Part shown: piece after piece, positions 15,471-23,465 of the stretch | How the letters are laid out: each line of letters starts with the position of its first letter | Numbering within the stretch: the first letter of the stretch is position 1 | NCBI RefSeq assembly: GCF_000472285.1 | Contig: NZ_KI421413.1 | Coordinates: forward strand, 100,087-164,086 | Length of the DNA stretch: 64,000 bases | Direction of reading: 5' to 3' | Source of the DNA: Desulfuromonas sp. TF | GTDB lineage: Bacteria > Desulfobacterota > Desulfuromonadia > Desulfuromonadales > ATBO01 | Notes under the pieces: model-generated | Databases searched by the model: none | The model's input: the letters and a program-made list of their open reading frames with translations, nothing else | What the model was told of the DNA's origin: nothing | Program-made: the position numbers and the translations under genes

Positions 15471-16079
15471 ATGGGGAAAAAGATTCTGGGAATCGTCGGC
15501 AGCTACCGCAAGGGGGGCATCATCGACACAACCGTCTCCGAGGTTCTGAATGCGGCCGAGCAGAGGGGAGACAAGGTCGAGAAAATCCACTTGCTGGACA
15601 AACGCATCGAATTCTGCACCAATTGCCGTCGTTGCACGCAGACGGAAGGGCCGGACCCCGGCGTCTGCATTCACGATGATGACATGGCAGGATTGATCGC
15701 GGCCATCGAGGAGGCCGACGCCCTGGTGCTCGGCGCGCCGGTCAATGTCGGCGGAGTCAATGCGCTCACCCAGCGTTTTCTCGAACGTCTGGTCTGCTGT
15801 TCCTGGTGGCCCTGGGGAGAACCGGCGCCGAAGCTGCGCAAGGAGGGAAAGCCCACCAAGAAGGCGGTTTTGATCACTTCATGCGCCATGCCGGCCGTCA
15901 TGGGACGGTTCTGCTCGGGGTCGATGAAGAGCCTGAAAAAGGGTGCCAGGGTCGTCGGCGCCAGACCCGTCGCCACCCTCTATGTCGGACTCGCCGCCGG
16001 AAGCGAACGGCAGCTCCTGAGCAGCCGCATGGCCGCCAAGGCGCGAAGGGCAGGGAGGAAGTTGTCGATATCATCGTAG
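15471..16079 (+). CDS. Iron-sulfur flavoprotein / NADPH-dependent FMN reductase-like
   Basis: 202 residues. The N-terminus GIVGSYRKGGIIDTTV is the flavodoxin-like FMN phosphate-binding loop. FCTNCRRC followed by a further Cys (residues about 48-64) is a compact cysteine motif like that of archaeal and anaerobe iron-sulfur flavoproteins, which bind a 4Fe-4S cluster and FMN. LVLGAPVNVGGVNALTQRF is the second FMN-contact region. Such proteins shuttle electrons and are common in anaerobes, where they may help reduce oxygen species. Start ATG 15471 follows a purine-rich AGAAAG. The stop codon lies in the first GTAGAGAC repeat. Confidence 0.75.
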   Translation: MGKKILGIVGSYRKGGIIDTTVSEVLNAAEQRGDKVEKIHLLDKRIEFCTNCRRCTQTEGPDPGVCIHDDDMAGLIAAIEEADALVLGAPVNVGGVNALTQRFLERLVCCSWWPWGEPAPKLRKEGKPTKKAVLITSCAMPAVMGRFCSGSMKSLKKGARVVGARPVATLYVGLAAGSERQLLSSRMAAKARRAGRKLSISS

Positions 16080-16113
16080 AGACAGGCCGCTGGCCCGTCT
16101 GGTACGCCCCGCC

Positions 16114-16142
16114 GTAGAGACGCCCTGCCGGGGTGTCTCTAC
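16114..16142. terminator. GTAGAGAC palindrome between convergent genes
   Basis: A 12-bp stem (one G-T pair) with a 5-nt loop: GTAGAGACGCCC ... GGGTGTCTCTAC. A third GTAGAGAC lies at 16076-16083 over the stop codon of the flavoprotein gene. There is no long T-run. Its location suggests a bidirectional transcription stop, or a dispersed palindromic repeat. Confidence 0.6.
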
Positions 16143-16182
16143 CCTTCCATGTTCCGCTCGATCACCTCCAACCAAACGGACA

Positions 16183-17364
16183 CTAATGCACCGTCGGCGG
16201 CCTGAGCACGGTCTTGATGCAGTGTTCTTCCTTGTCGCGGAAGATACGGTAAGCCCGGGGCGCGTCCTCCAGGTCGAGACGGTGGGTTATGACGAAGGAC
16301 GGATCGATGTCCCCTTTTTCGATGTGATCAAGCAGTTTGGGGAGATATTTCTGTACGTGGGTCTGTCCCATCTTCAGGGTTAGAGCCTTGCCGAAGGCGG
16401 CTCCAAGATTGACTTTGTCGAGAATGCCTCCGTAGACGCCCGGTATGGAGATCGTCCCCCCCTTGCGGCAGGCCTGGATGACTTGTCGCAAGACTGTCGG
16501 ACGGTCTGTCTGCATCCTGGCCATCTGCAGGGCCTTGTCGAACTTGCCGAGGAGACCGGCGCCGTGAGCTTCCATACCGACGGCGTCAATGCAGGCGTCC
16601 GGTCCACGTCCGCCGGTCAATTCTTTGAGAGCCTCGAATACGTCGGTCTCCTCGTAGTTCAATACATCGGCCTGGCCGTGATTACGGGCCAGATCAAGTC
16701 GCTCAGGGAAGCGGTCGATGGCGATGACGCGGGCGGCGCCGAGCAGTCGGGCACTCTCGATTGCAAACTGCCCAACCGGTCCGCAGCCCCAGACGGCAAC
16801 CACATCCCCCGGTTTGATTTCACAGTTGAGCGCCGCCTGGTATCCGGTAGGAAAGATATCCGAGAGGAAGAGGACCTGTTCGTCGGAGAGGTGCTCGGGA
16901 ACCTTGATCGGGCCCACGTCGGCGTAGGGAACCCGGACGAATTCAGCCTGTCCCCCCGCGTAGCCGCCGAGCATGTGGGAGTAGCCGAAGAGGCCGGCGC
17001 CGGAATACCCGTACATCTCCTCGGCCATCCAGGCGTTGGGATTCGAGTTGTCGCAGAGGGAATATTCCTGGCGGCCGCAATGAAAACAGTGGCCGCAGGC
17101 AATGGGGAAGGGCACGACGACGCGGTCGCCCGGTTTGAGATTTTGCACTTGCGAGCCCACCTCGACAACCTCTCCCATGAACTCGTGACCGAGGATATCC
17201 CCCTTCTTCATGCTGGGCATGTAACCGTCGTAGAGATGAAGGTCGGAGCCGCATATCGCCGTCAGGGTGACCCGGATGATGGCATCGTGGGGGTTGAGTA
17301 TTTTGGGTTCGGGGACGGTTTCCACCCGGATGTCCTCCGGACCATACCAGCAGATCGCTTTCAT
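16183..17364 (-). CDS. Zinc-dependent medium-chain alcohol/aldehyde dehydrogenase
   Basis: 393 residues of the MDR superfamily. The catalytic zinc site is [12 protein letters not shown] plus [12 protein letters not shown]. The structural zinc site is [15 protein letters not shown] (four Cys). The NAD(P)-binding Rossmann turn is [19 protein letters not shown]. The length and the insertion after the structural site match the glutathione-independent formaldehyde dehydrogenase-like subgroup, so it oxidises or reduces an alcohol/aldehyde of unknown identity. Start 17364 has AGGAGG upstream on the minus strand. The next gene upstream, an SRPBCC protein, ends 47 bp away and may be co-transcribed. 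Confidence 0.88.
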   Translation of the reverse strand: MKAICWYGPEDIRVETVPEPKILNPHDAIIRVTLTAICGSDLHLYDGYMPSMKKGDILGHEFMGEVVEVGSQVQNLKPGDRVVVPFPIACGHCFHCGRQEYSLCDNSNPNAWMAEEMYGYSGAGLFGYSHMLGGYAGGQAEFVRVPYADVGPIKVPEHLSDEQVLFLSDIFPTGYQAALNCEIKPGDVVAVWGCGPVGQFAIESARLLGAARVIAIDRFPERLDLARNHGQADVLNYEETDVFEALKELTGGRGPDACIDAVGMEAHGAGLLGKFDKALQMARMQTDRPTVLRQVIQACRKGGTISIPGVYGGILDKVNLGAAFGKALTLKMGQTHVQKYLPKLLDHIEKGDIDPSFVITHRLDLEDAPRAYRIFRDKEEHCIKTVLRPPTVH

Positions 17365-17411
17365 GATGACCTCCTTTGAGGGTGTGCCGGCCGCGGCGTG
17401 CCGCCGACTTT

Positions 17412-18155
17412 TCAGTGCAGCTGTCCCGAAGGCTGCCCGGCCACGGTAGGTACTTCGCCCGCCTCCATCAGACTCTTGAAGCGGCGCACATCCTCCCGGA
17501 TCATTCGGGAGAGGGCCGGATTGAGCAGCCGGGCCGCGGCGGCTCCTATCGTCCCCGCCGGAGGGGAGTATTCGATGCTCACCTGCACCTCGGTGCCGCG
17601 GCCGCCGGGCGCTTCGCGAAAGACCACCGACCCCTTGTTGGATATGGGGGCCCCGGAAAGGGAGCGCCATGAGATCCGCTCGGAAGCCCGGGTTTCAGTC
17701 ACCTCGGCATCCCAACTGAGGTTGCCGATGCCGCCGGGGACGCGGGCGGTCCAGTGGGAGCGGGATCCGTCGAGGTTGTGCACCGATTCGAGGTGCTGCA
17801 TGAACTGGGGAAGGTTTTCCAGGTCGCGCCAGAAAGAGTAGAGCTCTTCCTGAGACCTTTCGATGGTTATCGCCTCGGTGATGAGGACCGCCTCGGGATG
17901 GGCAGTGTCTATTCCCAGGGCCGAGTAGGCAGGGCAGCGGCCGGTGAGTCCTCGATAGAGAAGAGTGCCTCCGGCCGCAGCCATGGCCAGCCCTTTGAAC
18001 GAGAGGCGGGTCAGCCCGTAAAGGGTGAGCAGGCCGCCGCCGATCATGGAAATCTGGCGCTCGGCCGGTGCAAGGTTGATATCCTCGGACGATTCGCTGA
18101 ATGGTTCGGAGGCGCTCTGGCTGGAAGCCGAAACGGAAGTGGCGGGATTTTCCAT
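17412..18155 (-). CDS. DUF2892-like membrane segment fused to an SRPBCC (polyketide cyclase-like) domain
   Basis: 247 residues. Residues about 30-75 ([20 protein letters not shown], then [20 protein letters not shown]) look like the DUF2892/YgaP-type membrane hairpin. Residues about 90-230 form an SRPBCC domain ([28 protein letters not shown]). This fusion is common in Proteobacteria and its ligand is unknown. The protein is probably anchored in the inner membrane with the cavity in the cytoplasm. AAAGGAGA precedes the start. Directly upstream of the dehydrogenase on the same strand. Confidence 0.75.
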   Translation of the reverse strand: MENPATSVSASSQSASEPFSESSEDINLAPAERQISMIGGGLLTLYGLTRLSFKGLAMAAAGGTLLYRGLTGRCPAYSALGIDTAHPEAVLITEAITIERSQEELYSFWRDLENLPQFMQHLESVHNLDGSRSHWTARVPGGIGNLSWDAEVTETRASERISWRSLSGAPISNKGSVVFREAPGGRGTEVQVSIEYSPPAGTIGAAAARLLNPALSRMIREDVRRFKSLMEAGEVPTVAGQPSGQLH

Positions 18156-18554
18156 GTTGCTTCTCCTTTGAATGGATGATCAGCTACTTAATTAACGGTT
18201 CGCTGATTGCGGCTGCCGGACGCGTCAGCAATACGGTGATTCGCCCGGAACAGCCTTCACGCAGCAGGTATCTGCGGATCTGCATCGTTTGAAATTGACC
18301 TTAGCCGGGTATTGTTTTTTGTCAAACGCCAAGATTGAAAAAGTGAAATGCAGGAGGACTGTTCCGACAGAATTCGGACGGGCCCAGGGGAGAGAAGAGG
18401 TCAAAAGCTCGATGCTGTCGGTGATCTGATATGACGGTGCGATCTGAAATGGGACTATACAGCCGGGATGAGGTATGCTAGAAATCTACCGGGCGCGTCC
18501 GCCCCGGCTTGCGAATGGCCATCCCTTTCAATTAATATCGGGTATAAGCATCAG
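18156..18554. other. Divergent intergenic region upstream of yacG-queDE
   Basis: About 400 bp with no convincing gene. Because a queuosine-precursor gene pair follows, I looked for a preQ1 riboswitch and did not find one. No RNA gene or repeat is evident. Confidence 0.5.
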
Positions 18555-18743
18555 ATGTCTGAAAAAATCAAAATTCTTAAGGTCCGCTGCCCCCGCTGCG
18601 GTACCAGAACGGAGTGGCAGGGTAATCCGCATCGTCCCTTCTGTTCGGAAAAATGCCGGCTCGTCGATCTGGGCCGCTGGGCCAGCGAAGAATATCGGGT
18701 CCCCGGCGAAAAGGTTGAAACCGAGGAGGAGGATCAGGATTGA
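18555..18743 (+). CDS. yacG: YacG-family zinc-finger protein (DNA gyrase inhibitor type)
   Basis: 62 residues. A zinc finger is formed by CPRCGTRTEW and FCSEKCRLVDLGRW (Cys4, residues about 11-35), followed by the YacG signature WASEEYRVPG and an acidic tail. E. coli YacG binds GyrB and inhibits gyrase; whether this copy does so is inferred from family membership. Start ATG 18555 yields the usual family length. It stands 75 bp before queD. Confidence 0.85.
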   Translation: MSEKIKILKVRCPRCGTRTEWQGNPHRPFCSEKCRLVDLGRWASEEYRVPGEKVETEEEDQD

Positions 18744-18817
18744 ACCCCTCTACCTTCTCAGGACAGCACGGCAACTCTTATTTTTTCTGAACTTCCCGGC
18801 TAGAGGAGATCATCAGC

Positions 18818-19189
18818 ATGTACCGTCTCACCATCCATACTCAATTCGCCGCCGCGCACAACCTGATCAACTATCAGGGCGACTGCGAGAACCTGCACGG
18901 CCACAACTGGAAGGTCGAGGTCACCGTCGCCGCCCGGGAGCTGGACAAGGCCGGACTGGGGGTCGATTTCAAAATTCTCAAAAAGGAGACGAACCGGGTT
19001 CTTGACCAGCTCGACCACAAGTATCTCAATGAACTTTCGCCCTTCAGGGACCTCAGCCCCTCTTCGGAGAACATCGCCCGGCACCTCTTCGAGCAACTCG
19101 GTGCGGTGTTCAACACCGACAATCTGACGGTGGAAAAGGTCAACGTCTGGGAATCGGATTATGCCTGTGCCAGCTACTCCGCGAACTGA
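18818..19189 (+). CDS. queD: 6-carboxy-5,6,7,8-tetrahydropterin synthase
   Basis: 123 residues. Zinc ligands are His in AAAHNL and the pair in LHGHNW; the catalytic Cys is in CENLHGH. QueD converts dihydroneopterin triphosphate to 6-carboxytetrahydropterin, the second step towards preQ0, queuosine and other 7-deazaguanines. GAGGAG lies upstream of the ATG. The 3' end overlaps queE by 29 bp, so the two are translated together. QueC is not in the window. Confidence 0.9.
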   Translation: MYRLTIHTQFAAAHNLINYQGDCENLHGHNWKVEVTVAARELDKAGLGVDFKILKKETNRVLDQLDHKYLNELSPFRDLSPSSENIARHLFEQLGAVFNTDNLTVEKVNVWESDYACASYSAN

Positions 19190-19922
19190 AGCCCAACTGA
19201 TCGAGGTCTTTTCCTCCATCCAGGGAGAAGGGCTGCTGGTCGGCTGCCGCCAGATCTTTGTGCGTATGGCCGGGTGCAATCTCGACTGCGCCTACTGCGA
19301 CACGCCATTCGAGCCCGTTGATGACTGCCGGATCGAGGACGCCCCCGGCTCCGGGAACTTTCTCAGCGTCCCCAACCCCGTGGCGCTGGAGACTCTCTTC
19401 AATATTCTTTTCGACTGGGAACGGGAGGCCCCCGGAATCCATCATTCCATCAGCCTCACCGGCGGCGAGCCGCTGGTCCAGGCCGGGGTCCTGGGGGAGT
19501 GGCTCCCCGCTCTTCGCAAGCTGCTGCCAATCCACCTCGAGACCAACGGCACCCTGCACAAGGCACTGGAGCCGCTGCTTCCCCACATCGACTCGGTCGC
19601 CATGGACATCAAGCTGCCTTCCCAGACCGGCGCCGACACCCCCTGGCAGGACCATCTCAATTTCCTGGCCATGGCCCGTGACTCGGACTGCCAGGTGAAG
19701 GTCGTCATCGGCGAGGAAACGTCGGGCAGAGAGGTGGAAAACGCGGCCCGGATGGTGCACCAAGTGGCACCGCTGGTTCCGCTGATCCTGCAGCCGGTGA
19801 CCCGGAAGGGCGAAATCGCCATCACCGCCCGCATGCTCATCGACCTGCAGACCCGCGCCGCCCGCATTCATCCGGCGGTCCGGATCATTCCCCAGACCCA
19901 CCGATTCATCGGACTGCTTTGA
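19161..19922 (+). CDS. queE: 7-carboxy-7-deazaguanine synthase (radical SAM)
   Basis: 253 residues. The 4Fe-4S/SAM motif is GCNLDCAYCD (CxxxCxxC), preceded by FSSIQGEGLLVGCRQIFVRM, which is diagnostic of QueE. SLTGGEPL is the SAM-binding GGE motif. QueE contracts the ring of 6-carboxytetrahydropterin to give CDG, the product used for preQ0. It starts inside queD (29-bp overlap). Slightly longer than short QueE forms, with an insertion (PVDDCRIEDAPGSGNFLSV) after the cluster loop, as in many Proteobacteria. Confidence 0.92.
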   Translation: MPVPATPRTEAQLIEVFSSIQGEGLLVGCRQIFVRMAGCNLDCAYCDTPFEPVDDCRIEDAPGSGNFLSVPNPVALETLFNILFDWEREAPGIHHSISLTGGEPLVQAGVLGEWLPALRKLLPIHLETNGTLHKALEPLLPHIDSVAMDIKLPSQTGADTPWQDHLNFLAMARDSDCQVKVVIGEETSGREVENAARMVHQVAPLVPLILQPVTRKGEIAITARMLIDLQTRAARIHPAVRIIPQTHRFIGLL

Positions 19923-19960
19923 AGGTCCAATGACCTTTAACCTTTATCCCGGGTTTCAGT

Positions 19961-20689
19961 ATGATCATCGAAGACCTTACCATGACCGAATTCGAAGCGG
20001 GGCTGCGGAAGACCCGCACCGTGCTGATTCCCTTCGGCGCCACCGAGGAACACGGCTCCCATCTGCCGCTTGCCACCGACACTCTGATGGCGCAGGAGGT
20101 CGGCCGCAGGCTGGCGCAGCGACGGCCGATCTTCATCGCCCCCGCGGTTCCCTACGGCGTCTGCCGCTCCACCTCCGGACATCCCGGCACTCTCTCGATC
20201 TCCACTGCAACTCTCAAGTCTCTTGCCATGGACATCGTCCGAGCTCTGCACCGGCAAGGGCTGCGCCGTTTCGTTCTCCTGACGGGTCATGCAGGCGGCA
20301 CCCATACCTCGACTCTCATCGATGCAGGAGAGGATCTGCTGCTGCAGTTGAAGGACATCCGGGTGGCGGTGCTCACGGAATACATGCTGGCATCTAAGGA
20401 GGGAAGGGGGATCATCGAGACGGCGGATGATTCCCATGCCGGGGAGATCGAAACCTCACGGCTGCTTCATTCCCATCCGCAACGGGTGAAGGGAAAAGGA
20501 GAGCGTGAATATCCGACCTTCCCGGCCGGGATTCTGGTGCGGGACAAGCGTCGGTTCTGGCCGAACGGCGTCTGGGGGGATCCAACTCTGGCGACGGCGG
20601 AAAAAGGGGAGAAGCTGGAGGAGGCGGTTGTCGATGCCCTCGACCGGCTGGTGACAGAGCTGGAGAAAGAAGAGAAGATTGAAGATTGA
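19961..20689 (+). CDS. Creatininase-family amidohydrolase
   Basis: 242 residues. The metal-binding signature includes GATEEHGSHLPLATDT near residue 26, LLTGHAGGTH near 107 and DDSHAGEIETS near 157. The family contains creatininase, MftE peptidase and F420- or pterin-linked amidohydrolases; the substrate here is not determined. The position just after queDE might hint at pterin or purine chemistry, but that is speculation. The last codons are part of a heptad repeat array. Confidence 0.8.
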   Translation: MIIEDLTMTEFEAGLRKTRTVLIPFGATEEHGSHLPLATDTLMAQEVGRRLAQRRPIFIAPAVPYGVCRSTSGHPGTLSISTATLKSLAMDIVRALHRQGLRRFVLLTGHAGGTHTSTLIDAGEDLLLQLKDIRVAVLTEYMLASKEGRGIIETADDSHAGEIETSRLLHSHPQRVKGKGEREYPTFPAGILVRDKRRFWPNGVWGDPTLATAEKGEKLEEAVVDALDRLVTELEKEEKIED

Positions 20690-20747
20690 AGACGGAGGAC
20701 GGAACCTGAGATTTTTTTCTGTCCTCCGTCTTCCGTCCTCTGTCCTC
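20674..20747. repeat. Inverted pair of 7-bp tandem arrays (unit near GARGACG)
   Basis: Left arm, 20674-20708: GAAGATT, GAAGATT, GAAGACG, GAGGACG, GAACCTG. Right arm, 20720-20747: four heptads that are reverse complements of the same unit (GAGGACA/GAGGACG/GAAGACG/GAGGACA read on the minus strand). The arms form a perfect 13-bp stem (20688-20700 with 20721-20733) around a T-rich loop. The left arm covers the stop codon of the creatininase-family gene. Confidence 0.85.
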
Positions 20748-20751
20748 GGGT

Positions 20752-20943
20752 TTATTTTACCGCTTTATTGAGTTCTTCCATAAGCTTTTCCACGTTGACC
20801 CGGTGAACCCCGGCGCCGTGTTCCACCGCCTCAAAAGCGGCGATCTGGCAATCCATGCAGTCGAGTCCGAACTTCCGGAATACGGGGATGGTTTCGGGAT
20901 GCCGGCGAACCACTTCTTCGATGGTCATGTCTCTGGTAATCAT
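20752..20943 (-). CDS. DUF1858 small CxxC protein
   Basis: 63 residues. The motif is TIEEVVRRHPETIPVFRKFG followed by LDCMDCQ, the DUF1858 pattern of a short helical domain with a CxxC pair that may bind metal or be redox active. Start 20943 is preferred over the ATG 6 bp earlier because GAGGAG then lies at normal spacing. It follows coaD by 21 bp in the minus-strand rsmD-coaD operon. A related protein occurs at 39685-39888. Confidence 0.75.
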   Translation of the reverse strand: MITRDMTIEEVVRRHPETIPVFRKFGLDCMDCQIAAFEAVEHGAGVHRVNVEKLMEELNKAVK

Positions 20944-20964
20944 GTGCATCTCCTCTGCGTCTGT

Positions 20965-21453
20965 TCAGCGGTCGGCAAACTTTTTCTCCAGGGCCTCTTT
21001 GACCGCCGGAGGGACGAAGGTGTCGATCGGTCCCTTAAGGGACGCCACTTCCTTGACGATCGAGGAACTCAGGTAGCCGAAGGGGACGGACGTCATCATG
21101 AACAGGGTCTCCACCTGCTCCTGCACCGTGTGGTTCATCTGGGCGATCTGAAATTCGTATTCGAAGTCCGACACCGCCCGCAGTCCGCGCAGGATGACCC
21201 GAGATCCCTGTCTGGCCACATATTCGACCAGCAATCCCTCGAAAGTGTCCACTCTCAGCCGCGGTTTGTCACCCACCGTCCGGCGGAGCATCTCGAGGCG
21301 CTCCTCAATGCTGAACAGCCCCTTTTTCTCGGAATTGCGGGCCACGGCAACGACCAGTTCATCGAAAACCTCCAGGCCGCGATCGATGATGTCGAGGTGA
21401 CCGTAGGTGATCGGGTCGAAGGAGCCGGGGTAAACGGCGATATTCTTTTTCAT
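20965..21453 (-). CDS. coaD: Phosphopantetheine adenylyltransferase
   Basis: 162 residues, full length. The nucleotidyltransferase motif is YPGSFDPITYGHLDII (TxGH). RGLRAVSDFEYEFQ and FGYLSSSIVKEVA are the remaining CoaD signatures. It makes dephospho-CoA from 4'-phosphopantetheine and ATP. The start overlaps the rsmD stop by 4 bp, the common rsmD-coaD arrangement. Confidence 0.96.
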   Translation of the reverse strand: MKKNIAVYPGSFDPITYGHLDIIDRGLEVFDELVVAVARNSEKKGLFSIEERLEMLRRTVGDKPRLRVDTFEGLLVEYVARQGSRVILRGLRAVSDFEYEFQIAQMNHTVQEQVETLFMMTSVPFGYLSSSIVKEVASLKGPIDTFVPPAVKEALEKKFADR

Positions 21454-22028
21454 CTCGTTTCAGCCTCTGGTTCGGAACGGGTGAAAAAATGGATGCTGGT
21501 CGATCCGTAGTGACGCTGGTCAAAGCGCACCAGCTCGCCGATGGTCTCCGGAACGGCGTCATCGCGGGCCGATTCGGCACAGACGATCCCTTCGGGAGCC
21601 AGCAGTTTCAGATCGAAAAGGGATTTCATGATTTTCGGAACCATGTCCCGTCCATAGGGGGGGTCAAGGAAGATCAGGTCGAAAGGGCCGTCACCTTTCA
21701 GGCGGGGCAGGACCTGGAGAACATCGCCGCGGATATGAGCGGCCTGGTCCTCGAATCCGCAGGTTTTCAGGTTGGCGGAGATGATCCGCTCAGCCTGCTG
21801 GCTCTGGTCGACCAGGATGGCCCGGCGGCAGCCCCGGCTGAGCGCCTCCAGCGCCATGGCACCCGTGCCGGCAAACAGATCGAGCACCGTTTTCCCCCTC
21901 AGCGGACCAAGGCGGCTGTACAGAATGCTGAAGAGGGCTTCCCGCACCCGGTCGGGAGTGGGGCGGATCGTCCCGCCCGGAAAGGCGGCAAGCCGTTTGC
22001 CTTTGGCGGAACCGCTGATGACACGCAA
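21450..22028 (-). CDS. rsmD: 16S rRNA guanine(966)-N2 methyltransferase
   Basis: 192 residues. MRVISGSAKGKRL is the typical N-terminus, LDLFAGTGAMALEALSRG the SAM-binding loop, and LDPPYG the catalytic N-methyltransferase motif. It methylates G966 of 16S rRNA. First gene of the minus-strand rsmD-coaD-DUF1858 set. Confidence 0.95.
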   Translation of the reverse strand: MRVISGSAKGKRLAAFPGGTIRPTPDRVREALFSILYSRLGPLRGKTVLDLFAGTGAMALEALSRGCRRAILVDQSQQAERIISANLKTCGFEDQAAHIRGDVLQVLPRLKGDGPFDLIFLDPPYGRDMVPKIMKSLFDLKLLAPEGIVCAESARDDAVPETIGELVRFDQRHYGSTSIHFFTRSEPEAETR

Positions 22029-22277
22029 CCGGAAGTCCTTTGTAGAAGAAGGGAGATGCTGGTCGGAAAGCCCGTTTACGGACGGAAAGTAGCATAGTGC
22101 GCGACAATCGTCAAGAATGGCTCTTTGCCGACCGGCTCTCGTGGAACTTCACGGTTGCGCCTGCCCTGGCGAAGGGATACATTAAGGCAGGCTCGTTTCC
22201 GGCCCGGAAACACGCTTTTGCCCACCCGATGTTTCCGGATACGTACCAGCCAGCTATCGAACTATTCGGAGGGAATA

Positions 22278-23411
22278 ATGGAACGACCCGACCTGGCCCC
22301 CTACGCCGCCCGCAGTGCCGCAAGCCGGGGCCGCCGGCACAGGGAAGAGTTCAAGGACTCCAGACCGGCCTTCGAGAGGGACCGCGACCGCATCATCCAC
22401 TGCGCCGCATTTCGCCGACTGGAATACAAGACCCAGGTCTTCGTCAACCACGAGGGAGATTATTTCCGCACACGCCTGACTCATTCCCTGGAAGTGGCGC
22501 AGATTGCCCGCGGAATCGCCCGGCGTCTGCGGCTGAACGAGGATCTGGTCGAGGCGTTGGCCCTGGCGCATGACCTGGGTCACACCCCTTTCGGTCACAC
22601 CGGGGAGGATGTCCTCAATCGACTGATGTCGGCTTTCGGCGGCTTCGAACACAACCGTCAGTCCCTGCGCATCGTCGAGGTTCTGGAGAACCGGTATCCT
22701 GGATTCAGCGGCCTCAATCTCAGTTGGGAAACCCGGGAGGGGATCATCAAGCACTCATCCGATTACGACCGACCCGACGCCGATTGGGCAGTCGAATACG
22801 AAGCGGCCCAACGACCCACGCTGGAGGCCCAGATCATTGATCTGGCCGACGAGATCGCCTACAACAATCATGATATCGACGACGGCCTCAAAGCCGGCTA
22901 CATCAACCTGAAGGACCTGGCCGGCCTGGACGTATGGCAGGAGACCTTCCTGAAGGTCGCAAGGAAATATCCAGGCCTCGACGAGGAGCGCCATGTCTGC
23001 CAGACCATCAGCCATCTAATCGGCACCCTGATCGATGATCTGGTGAAGACGACCTCGGAGAACATACTGCAAAAAAGAATCTCTACCCTCGACGATGTCC
23101 GGAGCCAGGCTTCCAGCCTTGTCACCTTCAGCAAGGAAACGGCCCGAAAAAACGGCGAGCTGAAGAGTTTCCTCTACCGGCGGCTGTACCGCCATTACAA
23201 GGTGGAGAGGATGCGGGTCAAGGCCGAGCGATTTCTCACCCTTCTATTCGAGAGCTACACCACCACGCCTTCCCTTCTTCCTTTCGCTTATCAGGAGAAA
23301 TTCGATCTCTTCGGTCGCGAACGGGTCATTTGCGACTATATCGCCGGCATGACCGACCGGTTTGCCCAGGATGAGTATAAGCGGCTTTACGAACCGTTCG
23401 AGCGGGTTTGA
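22278..23411 (+). CDS. dgt: Deoxyguanosinetriphosphate triphosphohydrolase-like protein (housekeeping copy)
   Basis: 377 residues of the type 2 dGTPase group. The signatures are RDRDRIIHCAAFRRLEYKTQVF, RTRLTHSLEVAQIAR (first His), HDLGHTPFGHTGED (HD core) and DLADEIAYNNHDIDDG. ATG 22278 follows GGAGGG (22268-22273); an in-frame extension to 22125 lacks a ribosome-binding site and homology. The enzyme maintains dNTP balance. Composition matches the chromosome, unlike the RM-linked copy at 806-2020. Confidence 0.92.
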   Translation: MERPDLAPYAARSAASRGRRHREEFKDSRPAFERDRDRIIHCAAFRRLEYKTQVFVNHEGDYFRTRLTHSLEVAQIARGIARRLRLNEDLVEALALAHDLGHTPFGHTGEDVLNRLMSAFGGFEHNRQSLRIVEVLENRYPGFSGLNLSWETREGIIKHSSDYDRPDADWAVEYEAAQRPTLEAQIIDLADEIAYNNHDIDDGLKAGYINLKDLAGLDVWQETFLKVARKYPGLDEERHVCQTISHLIGTLIDDLVKTTSENILQKRISTLDDVRSQASSLVTFSKETARKNGELKSFLYRRLYRHYKVERMRVKAERFLTLLFESYTTTPSLLPFAYQEKFDLFGRERVICDYIAGMTDRFAQDEYKRLYEPFERV

Positions 23412-23465
23412 CATTCATCCGGCGGAAAGATATCGTTTTAAAAAAGAGGGAATCAGTCAGCTGTC

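Noticed and set aside
18156-18554. preQ1 riboswitch upstream of queDE
   Set aside because: No sequence resembling the conserved preQ1 aptamer loop or A-rich tail was found, and yacG intervenes.
22125-22277. N-terminal extension of the housekeeping dgt
   Set aside because: Arg-rich, no homology to the family; ATG 22278 has a proper GGAGGG site.
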